In this document: positions 29,667-37,831 of the stretch, piece after piece
Numbering within the stretch: the first letter of the stretch is position 1
Layout: the number at the start of each line of letters is the position of its first letter
Assembly: GCA_003252395.1 (NCBI GenBank)
Contig: QKEL01000003.1
Coordinates: 1-64,000 of the forward strand
Source of the DNA: Spirochaetales bacterium
Lineage (GTDB): Bacteria; Spirochaetota; Spirochaetia; Treponematales; Treponemataceae
Reading direction: 5' to 3'
Length of the DNA: 64,000 nt
Program-made: the position numbers and the translations under genes
Notes under the pieces: model-generated
Databases searched by the model: none
Told to the model about the DNA's origin: nothing
Seen by the model: only the letters and a program-made list of their open reading frames with translations

Positions 29667-29712
29667 TAATGCTATACCTTCGCGAAAAAGCGGGGTTCGG
29701 AGGAAAGGGGCG

Positions 29713-30444
29713 ATGAGGATACGAGCTTTAGCAGGAATACTCTTCGCCCTCGCCGCCGGCCCGTTTCTCTGGGGCGAATCGCCCGAACGCGCCGTTGTTG
29801 TCGGTACGGCGGGCTTTGATTTTCCCCCGACCCTCGTGGCCTGCGATATCCTGGCCGAAGCCTACGAAAGGATCGGCTGTCGCGCCGATTTCGTCGAATT
29901 TCCCCCGAACCGCATGATCGCCCTGCTTAAGAAGGGCGAGATCGACGCGCTTATCCTCGCCGAACCCTCCTTCAAAGACCTCTATCCCGGCACGATCATG
30001 GTACCGACGGAAATTTGGACCGACGAATTGGTCGTGTACTCGAAACGGACGCTCGACGTTACGGGGTGGGAGAGCCTAAAGCCGCTCACGGTCGGTTATA
30101 TCGCGGGCATGCTCATCATCGAAAAATCCCTTTCGAACGGCTACGACGCCGTGCCCGTCCAGACGCCGACGCAGCTTTTCGAAATGCTCAACGCGGGACG
30201 GACCGACGCCGTGGTCACGTCGCGCTCGATCGGGCAATATATGCTCCCCAAGCTCGCTATGGAGGGCATTTCGCCCGCGGCAAAAACCCTTGCACGGGTG
30301 CCCAACTACCATTTCCTCGCGGGAAAAAACGCCGAGCTCGCCGCGCGGCTCTCGGTCGCGCTCGCGGACATGGAGAAAAGCGGCCGAATCGCCGCAATAA
30401 CCAAGGCCACCCTCGCGAGGCTTTTGCCGAACGGGGAAAGATAG
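29713..30444 (+). CDS. Periplasmic solute-binding protein, family 3 type
   Basis: A 243-residue exported protein with a signal peptide ending near residue 22 (FLWGES). The mature domain follows the family-3 pattern: VGTAGFDFPP, AEAYERIGCRADFVEFPPNR, IDALILAEPSF, LTVGYIAGMLIIEKSL, AGRTDAVVTSRS. GGAGGAAAGGGG precedes the ATG; the longer upstream frame crosses the divergent ilvD promoter and is rejected. It is the third binding protein of this family in the window without adjacent transporter genes, which suggests use in sensing or with a shared transporter. It is convergent with the efflux operon, 18 bases away. Confidence 0.85.
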   Translation: MRIRALAGILFALAAGPFLWGESPERAVVVGTAGFDFPPTLVACDILAEAYERIGCRADFVEFPPNRMIALLKKGEIDALILAEPSFKDLYPGTIMVPTEIWTDELVVYSKRTLDVTGWESLKPLTVGYIAGMLIIEKSLSNGYDAVPVQTPTQLFEMLNAGRTDAVVTSRSIGQYMLPKLAMEGISPAAKTLARVPNYHFLAGKNAELAARLSVALADMEKSGRIAAITKATLARLLPNGER

Positions 30445-30462
30445 CGGGGCGACTTCCGCCTT

Positions 30463-31713
30463 CTATTCGTAGCGCAGGGCCTCGCACGGATCGAGTTTCG
30501 ACGCCCGCCGCGCCGGGAGCCAGCCGAACGCGAAGGCGATGGCGACCGACAAGCCAAGGGAAAGGGGAACGGTATTCGCGGGGACGGATACCGGCAGGGA
30601 AGCGAAATGGGCGACGGCGGTCGCGGCGGCCGCGGCGAGAAACACCCCGGCAACGCCTCCCGAAACGCATACCGCGAGGGATTCAACGAGAAACTGCCGG
30701 CCGATCCACGCCCCGCGCGCGCCCAGGGCCTTGCGCGTCCCGATCTCCCGGGTCCGCTCCTTCACGGAAATGAGCATAACGTTCATCACGCCGATTCCCG
30801 CGACGATGAGCGAAAGGCCCGCCACCGCGGAAACGAAACTCGTCACCAAGGCGGTCATCGAGTCGATTTCCGAAAGGGCGCTTTTTCCGGTCTCCACCGA
30901 ATACTTCGGCGTGCCGTCCCATTGCCCGTGATTTCGCGAAAGCAGGGTCAGGATCGCCTCCTGGGCCCGTTCCACCGAATTTTCCGACGACGCCTCGACG
31001 TACAGCTGATAGGTTTCCCGGTTCCCCCCGAAGCGCCCCACGGCGGAAAAGGGGACGAAGACGGTGCCGTTATTCGTCGAGTCGTAGCTTTGTATCGCCT
31101 GAAAAAGGGAGGGCGGCTCTCGCTCGAGCACGCCCACGACCTCGACCTCCCCGAAATTGCCGATGGAAACCCGTTTCCCGAGTGGGTCTTCCGCGCCGTA
31201 GCTTCCCGGCTTTCCGAAGAATTTCTCCGCGATTCCCGCGCCGAGGATCGCCGCGCGGCGGAGGTTGCGGTCGTCGGTAACGTTGAAGCTTCGCCCGCGC
31301 GCGAGGACAAGCCGCTCCATCGGGAAGTAATCTGCGGAGACGCTCATAATCCTGGTAACGCCGCTTTTGTCCCCGTAGCGGGAGGTAAACTGGAACTCCG
31401 CCGTCGGGCTGATCCCGGAAACGAGATCGGCCATCGCCGCGATGTCTTCCTGGTCCTCGGCGCTGATGGGTTCCGGCCGCTTCGTCCAGCCGATGGAGGA
31501 GAGGTAGCGGTAATTGGCCGTCACGGTCATGTGCGTGGGCCGGCTGAAGGACCCCATTTCCCTGAGGATGAGCCCCTTGAGGCCCTGCCCCGCGGCGATC
31601 ACGCAGACGACGGATGCGACGCCGACCAAGAGGCCAAGCGCCGCGAGAAAGGAACGCCTTCCGTTGGAGGCGAGAGAGTCCATGGCTTCGGTAGCGATAA
31701 AACCGATTCGCAT
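30463..31713 (-). CDS. MacB-like ABC transporter permease (second of two)
   Basis: A 416-residue permease with one N-terminal helix, a large periplasmic MacB core domain (about 50-285), and three C-terminal helices ending in GWLPARRASKLDPCEALRYE. The helices bear the FtsX-type GIGVMNVMLISVKERTREIGTRKALGA loop. It belongs to the mechanotransmission (type VII) ABC class. AAGGGGG precedes the ATG and the previous permease stops two bases upstream. It is the last gene of the five-gene efflux operon. Confidence 0.92.
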   Translation of the reverse strand: MRIGFIATEAMDSLASNGRRSFLAALGLLVGVASVVCVIAAGQGLKGLILREMGSFSRPTHMTVTANYRYLSSIGWTKRPEPISAEDQEDIAAMADLVSGISPTAEFQFTSRYGDKSGVTRIMSVSADYFPMERLVLARGRSFNVTDDRNLRRAAILGAGIAEKFFGKPGSYGAEDPLGKRVSIGNFGEVEVVGVLEREPPSLFQAIQSYDSTNNGTVFVPFSAVGRFGGNRETYQLYVEASSENSVERAQEAILTLLSRNHGQWDGTPKYSVETGKSALSEIDSMTALVTSFVSAVAGLSLIVAGIGVMNVMLISVKERTREIGTRKALGARGAWIGRQFLVESLAVCVSGGVAGVFLAAAAATAVAHFASLPVSVPANTVPLSLGLSVAIAFAFGWLPARRASKLDPCEALRYE

Positions 31714-31715
31714 CG

Positions 31716-32936
31716 TTAATCCCCCTTGGTGAGCGCGACCACCGGATCGAGCGAGGCGGCGTTGCGCGCGGGCATAAGGCCGAAAAAGAGGCCCACGGCG
31801 GCGCTGACGAGCAGGGCCGTAAAGGGGGCGCCGAACGGCATGGTAAAGGGCCATTTCGCTAAGACCGATATCACCCGGGCTATCGCCGTTCCGAGCAGGA
31901 TCCCGATGAGGCCGCCCGAAAGGCAAATAAAGAGGGATTCGGTCAGGAACTGGGCCATGATGTTCGAGGGGCGCGCGCCGATGGCCTTTCGGACCCCGAT
32001 CTCCCGGGTGCGCTCCGCCACCGCGACGAGCATGACGTTCATGATGCCGATGCCGCTCACGAAAAGCGATATTCCCGCGATAAAGGCGACCACCGCGGTC
32101 ACGGCGGCGAAGATGGTCCGTATTGCCCCGAGGGCGCCCTCGATTTTCTCTACCTTGAAGCGGGAGACGCCGTCCACGGTCCCGTACATCCGGTTGAGAT
32201 ACGACTCGATGGAGTCGGCGGTCCGATCGATCGAGTCGATCGATTCCGCGCGGACCATGAGCTCGAACACGCGCGGGGAGCCGAACCAGGACCAGTCAAT
32301 GGTGCGTTCGAGGGCCGAGTAGGGAAAAAAAACCGTTTCTCGGCTCGTCCCGTCGTTCATGAGGCTCTCCCTATCGCCCATCGCGAGGATACCCACCACC
32401 GTATAGTCGAAGGATCCCACCGTCAGGGACGAGCCCAGGGCGTCGCCGTCGGGAAAGAAGGCGGAGGCGTAGTCTTCGGTAATGACGCATACCTTCGCGA
32501 GGGTTTCCTCGTCGGCGCGGTTAAGCGCGCGCCCGGCCAGGAAAACGCGCGGCCATATCTCGAAATAGCCGGGGTCAACGCCGCGCACGCGCACGCTTCG
32601 CGAGACCGTGCCCCGAACGGCGTTCCGGTTTTGGCTATTGGTCCGGACGAACAGGGCGCCGCCGTTTCGCTCCCGCATGGCCTCCACGTCGCGGTTCGTC
32701 ATATACGCGGGCCGGACCGAGTAATCGGCGACCTCCCAGTTGCTGTACACGACGATGAGGCGCGCGCCGATGGAGTCGGCCTGATCGATGAATTTACGGC
32801 TCATCATCGCCCCCGCCGACATGACCGCGACGACCGAGGCCGTCCCGATGATCATGCCCAGGAGCGACAGGAAGGTGCGGAATTTGTTGTGGGTTATCGC
32901 GTCGGCCGCTTCCGCGATGCCGTCGATCGTCCTCAC
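31716..32936 (-). CDS. MacB-like ABC transporter permease (first of two)
   Basis: A 406-residue paralogue of the following gene with the same one-helix, periplasmic-domain, three-helix layout and the loop GIGIMNVMLVAVAERTREIGVRKAIGA. The GTG start at 32936 overlaps the ATPase stop by four bases (GTGA), which decides the start; the longer frame overlaps the ATPase and is noise. Two different permeases with one separate ATPase suggest a heterodimeric membrane unit, unlike MacB, where permease and ATPase are fused and homodimeric. Confidence 0.92.
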   Translation of the reverse strand: MRTIDGIAEAADAITHNKFRTFLSLLGMIIGTASVVAVMSAGAMMSRKFIDQADSIGARLIVVYSNWEVADYSVRPAYMTNRDVEAMRERNGGALFVRTNSQNRNAVRGTVSRSVRVRGVDPGYFEIWPRVFLAGRALNRADEETLAKVCVITEDYASAFFPDGDALGSSLTVGSFDYTVVGILAMGDRESLMNDGTSRETVFFPYSALERTIDWSWFGSPRVFELMVRAESIDSIDRTADSIESYLNRMYGTVDGVSRFKVEKIEGALGAIRTIFAAVTAVVAFIAGISLFVSGIGIMNVMLVAVAERTREIGVRKAIGARPSNIMAQFLTESLFICLSGGLIGILLGTAIARVISVLAKWPFTMPFGAPFTALLVSAAVGLFFGLMPARNAASLDPVVALTKGD

Positions 32937-33637
32937 GGTCGATCCCCCGACGCCGGTTGGCCGCCTACTCTCTCGTCGGACCAGATGAGGCCGTCGCGGA
33001 TATGCACGATCCGCTTCGCCCGCATCGCGACGTCGCTCTCGTGGGTGACCATGACCACCGTCGCGCCGGAATCGTTCAGGCTCCGGAACAGCTCGAGGAT
33101 ATCGTCGCCGGTCTTGGAGTCGAGGTTTCCCGTGGGCTCGTCGGCGAAGAGGATTCGGGGCTTCACGACCAGGGCGCGGGCGATCGCCACCCGCTGCCGC
33201 TGCCCGCCGGAAAGCTCGTTCGGCCGGTGGTGGGCCCGGTCGGTAAGCCCTACCCGCTCCAGGGCCTCCAGGGCCAATTCCCGCCTCGCGCGGGGCCTTA
33301 CCCCCGCGTAGATCAGGGGCAGCTCCACGTTGCGAAGGGCGTTCATGCGCGGCAGGAGGTTGAAGGTCTGAAAGATAAAGCCGATTTTGCGGTTTCGGAT
33401 ATCGGCGCATTCGTCGTCGCCGAGGGTCGAAACGTCTTCGCCGTCGAGAAAGTAGCTTCCCTCCGTCGGGCGGTCAAGCACGCCGATGATATTCATCAGG
33501 GTCGATTTTCCCGAGCCCGAGGGGCCCATGATCGCGACGTACTCGCCCTCGCCCACGGAAAGGTCTATGCCCTTGAGGACCTTCACCTCGTTTTTGCCCT
33601 GCTGATAGTTTTTATAAATGCCTTCGAGCCGTATCAT
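32933..33637 (-). CDS. ABC transporter ATPase, MacB/LolD type
   Basis: A 234-residue ATPase. It has Walker A GPSGSGKST near residue 39, signature LSGGQRQRVAIARAL, Walker B ILFADEPTGNLDS and the H-loop VMVTHESDVA. The DEPTGNLD box is typical of the MacB/LolD/FtsE group. It overlaps the adaptor gene upstream (ATGA) and the permease gene downstream (GTGA). It powers extrusion by the MacB-like permeases, passing substrate to the adaptor and TolC-like channel. Confidence 0.95.
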   Translation of the reverse strand: MIRLEGIYKNYQQGKNEVKVLKGIDLSVGEGEYVAIMGPSGSGKSTLMNIIGVLDRPTEGSYFLDGEDVSTLGDDECADIRNRKIGFIFQTFNLLPRMNALRNVELPLIYAGVRPRARRELALEALERVGLTDRAHHRPNELSGGQRQRVAIARALVVKPRILFADEPTGNLDSKTGDDILELFRSLNDSGATVVMVTHESDVAMRAKRIVHIRDGLIWSDERVGGQPASGDRP

Positions 33638-35031
33638 TTCTTAGGGGCCCGCGCAGCCCGCGCCGCGTCCGTGATACCCGCGCCCTCGGCAACCCGGTTC
33701 AGCTGATCGATAATGACGCGCTCGCCTTCAGCGACGCCGGAAAGGACCTCGACGGTACTGACCGTGCTCTCGCCGATGGTGATTTCCCGGCGCGTCGCCC
33801 GGTAAACGGTTTCTTGCGGCTGCTGGGCCTGATCCTCGGGCCCGTCGGCCTCCTCGGAAGCGGTCTCGCCGGGCGCGTCGGAAGCGTCGGCGGCGCCGTC
33901 CGGGTTAGAGGCGGCGGCGGTTTCGCCGTCGGCGACCGCCACCCACACCGCCGGGGGATTCGCGCCGGGAATGAGGGCCGAGGCGGGAACGGTTATGGCG
34001 TTCGGCGCGAGCACGGAGGTTATGCGCGCCATGCAGGAGGCGCCCGACAGGTACCGCGCGCCGGAGAGGTCGAGCGAGATGCGCACCTTGCACACGCGGC
34101 CGTTCCCGTCGTTCTTCACGATGGGCCAAATCCTGCTTACCGTGCCGGGAATGGTCGTGCCGAGCATGGAATCGGCGGTTACCTCCACCGGCAAGCCCTC
34201 GCTTATTTTCCCGATATCCACTTCGTCGACGTTCACCTCGGTCATTACCGATTCGGGGTCCTCGATGCGGGCGACCACCGTTTCGTTGAGGAGCCGGGAG
34301 CCCGTCGCCACCGTTATTTCGGTGACCGTTCCGGGCCCGTCCGCCTTGATCACGCAGCCTTCCAGGGCGCGACGGGCGCCCTCGACGGAGAGCTCCGCCC
34401 GCCGGTAGGAAGGAGACTGCGAGATGACCCGCCCGTCCGACGAGGGGTCGAGCGAGGGCTCGACGCCCGCGGGAAGCCCCTGGGCCAGGGCCAGTTTCGC
34501 CATGGCGTCGGCGAGGGTGGCCTTGGCCTGCTCGAAGGACTCGACCGTCTTGCGGTAATCCTCTTCGGACAGGCCGTCGACGGCCTTGAGGCTCTCGGCG
34601 TTCCTCGCGGCGCGTTCCGCCTGGTCGAGGGCGAGGGATCGGTCGCGCACCGCCGCCCGAAGCGAGGCGAGCTCCACGGAGAGGTTTCTCCGCGTTTCCT
34701 CCAGGGCGATTTCCGCCGCGGCAAGGGCTTCCCGCGAATCGCGCTCGTCCACCACCGCGATGGTATCGCCCCGCTTCACGCGGTCGCCGGGCTTTACGTA
34801 CACCCGGCTTACGATGCCCACGGTCTTGCTCGCGACCACCGTATACCGGTCCGCCAAAAAGCTGCCCGAGGCCGAGACGCGTTCCTCCAACGGTCCCCGG
34901 ACCGCGACGGCGAGGGACGCGGCGAAGGGTTGGTCGCCCGTGCCCCGGGAGCGGTTAAAGAAGGCGAACGCCGCGATGCCGACGAGGGCGACGGCGCAAA
35001 GCGCGATAATGGTTTTCCCTTTTTTTTTCAT
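33634..35031 (-). CDS. Periplasmic adaptor (membrane fusion) protein, HlyD/MacA type
   Basis: A 465-residue adaptor: N-terminal membrane anchor at about 8-25, then barrel-sandwich halves (VASKTVGIVSRVYVKPGDRVKRGD and GTVTEITVATGSRL) around a coiled-coil hairpin (about 95-170). A beta-barrel domain and a membrane-proximal domain near the C-terminus follow. An Ala/Asp/Glu-rich linker of about 40 residues is inserted at about 365-405 between the last two regions. It overlaps both neighbours by ATGA. It links the MacB-like permeases to the TolC-like protein. Confidence 0.92.
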   Translation of the reverse strand: MKKKGKTIIALCAVALVGIAAFAFFNRSRGTGDQPFAASLAVAVRGPLEERVSASGSFLADRYTVVASKTVGIVSRVYVKPGDRVKRGDTIAVVDERDSREALAAAEIALEETRRNLSVELASLRAAVRDRSLALDQAERAARNAESLKAVDGLSEEDYRKTVESFEQAKATLADAMAKLALAQGLPAGVEPSLDPSSDGRVISQSPSYRRAELSVEGARRALEGCVIKADGPGTVTEITVATGSRLLNETVVARIEDPESVMTEVNVDEVDIGKISEGLPVEVTADSMLGTTIPGTVSRIWPIVKNDGNGRVCKVRISLDLSGARYLSGASCMARITSVLAPNAITVPASALIPGANPPAVWVAVADGETAAASNPDGAADASDAPGETASEEADGPEDQAQQPQETVYRATRREITIGESTVSTVEVLSGVAEGERVIIDQLNRVAEGAGITDAARAARAPKK

Positions 35032-36467
35032 GGCTGTATTTCCTTTACTAAATCTCTCGGATCGAGGCCGCAAAAGGCGTAAATATCGAGGAGGGCCGTA
35101 AACCGGGCCGCGCGGGCGTCCTCGAGGCTCGAGCGCGCCTCGAGCGCCGCGGCCTGGGCGCGATCCACGTCGAGCTGGGTGGCGGTTTGCCCCGCGTAGG
35201 CGGACCGAACGTCGTTCAGGCGCGACTCCGCCGCGGAAAGGAGGTCTTCCCGGAGCGAGACGCGGGAGCGGGCGCTCGTGAGGGCGTCGCGCAGCGTGCG
35301 GAGGGTATCGAGCGAGGCGCGGCGGACCGATTCCTCGCCGAGGCGGGCGGCGTCGCGGCGGGCGTCGGCAGCCTCGCGCTTTGCCGCGCCGAGCCCCGTT
35401 GGAAGGGGGACGGTCACGGAGGCCTGGGCGCTCCAGGAGCCCTTATCGGCGGCGTCGTATTCCTCCCGGGAGCGAGAGGCCGGCCCCGGAAGCGTGGCCG
35501 AGGAGGAGAGGGCGAAACGGGGGGCGTTCTCGGTGCCCGCCAAGATACGCTCCATCTCGGCGATTTCCCGCGCGCGGGCCGCCGACCGTATCGCCGCGGA
35601 AGGGTATTCCGCCACTCCCCGCGCGAGGGCCTCGAACCGCGCGTCCTGGCCGAGGCCGGGGGCGGCGATCCGCGCGAGGTCAATCTCGGCCCCGTCGACG
35701 CCGGTCGCGGCGCTTAAGGCCCGCAGCTTTCGGTCGCGGGAGAGCGCCGCCTCGAGCGCGGCCAGCCGCGCCTCGTCGGCGGACTTTTCCGCCTTCGCCA
35801 GGTCGTAGTAGCCGAGCGTTCCCTGGTCCCGCCGTACCTGGGCGATGGCCAATTCGCGCGCCGCGAGTTCGGCGTTCCGTTCCGCGATTTCCCTCGCCCG
35901 ATCCGCGGCGGCGGCGTCGAGGGCGAGGCGGAGCGCCGAGTCGACGGTTTCGCGCTCCTTGGCGGCGGCGGTTTCCCGCGCGCCCTCGAGGGGAAGGTCT
36001 ATGGCCGCGGCCCGCGCCGCGCCGGCGAGCCGCGTATCGATAAGGCGCCCGTTCACCAGGACGGGAACGTTGGCGCCGGCCTTTACCGTGACCGTATCGG
36101 ACTCGACCGTTCCCTTATCCTCGTATCCGTAGTCCACGCCGAGGGAAAGCGTTGAGCCGGCGACCGACGCGGTACTCGCCGATAGGGAACCGCCGGACGA
36201 GAACGCGCGCGTCGAGTCGGCGTTCGGGGAATCGATGCGGTCCGCGAGACCCGCGTTTACGCCCGCGTTTCCCGACAGGAGGCGTTCCGCGCGCGCGGCG
36301 GCGGCGTTGGCTTCCGCGGCCGCGAGCTCTTTCGAGGCTTTTAAAAGATCGAGGTTGCGCGCGAGCGACGCGTCCGCGAGGGTCCACAGGTAGGGCGTTT
36401 CAAGGCCGGAAGCGGAGAGGGAGACGGCGAAGGCAAGGAGGCTCGCGAGAACGGTTTTTGAATGCAT
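35028..36467 (-). CDS. TolC-family outer membrane efflux protein
   Basis: A 479-residue outer membrane protein with a signal peptide ending near SASG (residue 20). Two copies of the long alternating Ala/Arg/Glu coiled-coil pattern follow, as expected of the TolC alpha-barrel. The ATG at 36467 follows AAGGA at eight bases. It heads the operon and overlaps the adaptor gene (ATGA). A TTGACA-N16-TATACT promoter lies about 165 bases upstream, leaving a long leader whose role is not clear. Confidence 0.9.
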   Translation of the reverse strand: MHSKTVLASLLAFAVSLSASGLETPYLWTLADASLARNLDLLKASKELAAAEANAAAARAERLLSGNAGVNAGLADRIDSPNADSTRAFSSGGSLSASTASVAGSTLSLGVDYGYEDKGTVESDTVTVKAGANVPVLVNGRLIDTRLAGAARAAAIDLPLEGARETAAAKERETVDSALRLALDAAAADRAREIAERNAELAARELAIAQVRRDQGTLGYYDLAKAEKSADEARLAALEAALSRDRKLRALSAATGVDGAEIDLARIAAPGLGQDARFEALARGVAEYPSAAIRSAARAREIAEMERILAGTENAPRFALSSSATLPGPASRSREEYDAADKGSWSAQASVTVPLPTGLGAAKREAADARRDAARLGEESVRRASLDTLRTLRDALTSARSRVSLREDLLSAAESRLNDVRSAYAGQTATQLDVDRAQAAALEARSSLEDARAARFTALLDIYAFCGLDPRDLVKEIQP

Positions 36468-36631
36468 ATTCGATTTCCTTATTGGGTGAACCGGAAAATC
36501 GTGCAATGGTTACGTACGGTCGGCGGGAGCGCGGTAATTTTTTAAGATTGCGGGCCGATTCCCCGACTTTGAACGCTTCGGGGCGGCGATCGGGCGTGCC
36601 CGCTATTTTTTCGGTATCACCTTCGCCTGTC

Positions 36632-36659
36632 AGTATAAAGACGGGCGTTCTCTTGTCAA
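36632..36659 (-). promoter_or_regulatory. Near-consensus promoter of the efflux operon
   Basis: On the minus strand a perfect TTGACA (36654-36659) and TATACT (36632-36637) are 16 bp apart. It is one of the strongest promoter matches in the window. The leader to the ATG at 36467 would be about 160 nt. Confidence 0.7.
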
Positions 36660-36704
36660 TCCTCGCGAGAAAAAAAGGCGCGCGAACCGGCAAGGACGGG
36701 CGAA

Positions 36705-36756
36705 CGCGGGGGCTCCGCGCGTGGCCCGTTCTCCCCGCCTCCCGCATTCTGCCTCG
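36705..36756. repeat. 52-bp dispersed intergenic repeat, copy C
   Basis: A gap-free match to copies A and B. It lies directly after the stop of the leucine-rich-repeat gene and upstream of the efflux promoter, within a 292-base gap that otherwise holds only that promoter and leader. Confidence 0.8.
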
Positions 36757-36759
36757 GCC

Positions 36760-37668
36760 TTATTCCGTAACGCCTTCCTTGATCAGGCTGCCCCCGGCGC
36801 GAAGGTCGGCGAGCCAGCGCTCCTGGGCGGCCGTCCAACGGATGATACTGCCTTCCAGGTGCAGGGTTTTCAGGTTGCGCAGGGCCGTGAAGGTTTCGGG
36901 AACGCGGGTAAGGGCGTTCCCCTTGGCGATGAGGTATTCGAGGCCGGCGCAGGAGCCGAGGCTCGGGGGGAGCGACTCAAGGCCGTTGTCCGAGAGGGCC
37001 AGTTCGCGAAGCGAGAGCATGCCCGCGAAAACGTCGCCGAGCTTCTTGAGGCGGTTTCCGTAGAGGGAAAGCTCGCTCAATGCCGAGAGGTGGCCGAGTT
37101 CGGCGGGAAGGGAGCTGAGGCGGTTACCCCCGAGGGTGAGGATTTCGAGGCGCTTCAATTCGCCGATCCATTCGGGAATTTCGGCGATGTCGTTGTGAAA
37201 AAGCGCTAGGACCTTGAGGTTTTCGAAGCCGCGGAGCCACGGCGGTATTTCGCGCAAGCCCAGCCGGGCGAGGATGAGTTCCTCGAGGTCGGTGCGTTCC
37301 CGCAGCCAGGCCGGAAATTCGGCGAGGGGATTCCCGCTCACGTTAAGGCTCTTCAGGCTATTGAGGCCGTTCATGGACTCGCTCAGGTCGGTAAACCGGT
37401 TGTCGATGAGCGAGAGGGCTTCCAGTCGGGGCAGGGCGTAGAGCTCGGCCGGAAGGGAGCTCAGGCAATTGCGGTTAAGGTCCAGCCGCCGCAGCCGGGT
37501 GAAGTTCCCGACGGAGGGCGGCAGGGCTTCCAGTTTTTTGTTGTTGAGGCGAATCTCGACGACGTCGCCCCCCTCGCGGGCGTAGCCGAAGTGCCTGTAG
37601 TCGAAGCGCTCCACGAGGGGAAGCTCTTCGCCCAAAAGATCGCCGATGTCGCGCAGGAATTCATTCAT
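36760..37668 (-). CDS. Leucine-rich repeat protein
   Basis: A 302-residue protein made of about 10 consecutive 23-residue leucine-rich repeats (pattern L-x-x-L-x-L-x-x-N-x-L-x-x-L-P), from about residue 38 to 280, with a short non-repeat N-terminal cap. There is no signal peptide or membrane segment, so it is probably cytoplasmic. Such repeats form a curved protein-binding surface; the partner is unknown. The start has GGAG almost adjacent to the ATG, which is short spacing. It is transcribed divergently from the Re-citrate-synthase-like gene. Confidence 0.88.
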   Translation of the reverse strand: MNEFLRDIGDLLGEELPLVERFDYRHFGYAREGGDVVEIRLNNKKLEALPPSVGNFTRLRRLDLNRNCLSSLPAELYALPRLEALSLIDNRFTDLSESMNGLNSLKSLNVSGNPLAEFPAWLRERTDLEELILARLGLREIPPWLRGFENLKVLALFHNDIAEIPEWIGELKRLEILTLGGNRLSSLPAELGHLSALSELSLYGNRLKKLGDVFAGMLSLRELALSDNGLESLPPSLGSCAGLEYLIAKGNALTRVPETFTALRNLKTLHLEGSIIRWTAAQERWLADLRAGGSLIKEGVTE

Positions 37669-37778
37669 GCTCCAAAGGTACGGAATAAGGCGAGAGCGAG
37701 CAAGCGGGGATAAATCGCCCTCACCGTGAATTATACTTTATGTAAAAAGCGTTTATTCATGGCATCGAGTTCCTATTA

Positions 37779-37806
37779 TTGACATTTTTAGGCTTATAAT
37801 GAGAAT
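37779..37806 (+). promoter_or_regulatory. Promoter of the Re-citrate-synthase-like gene
   Basis: TTGACA (37779-37784), 16-bp spacer, GAGAAT (37801-37806); AGGAGGT follows at 37820-37826. A TATAAT inside the spacer (37795-37800) has no suitable -35. Confidence 0.45.
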
Positions 37807-37831
37807 ATTGCGTACGAGCAGGAGGTTGGAT

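Noticed and set aside
37795..37800. Perfect TATAAT upstream of the Re-citrate-synthase-like gene
   Set aside because: The only good -35 (TTGACA at 37779-37784) is just 10 bp away, too close; the GAGAAT at 16 bp was preferred.
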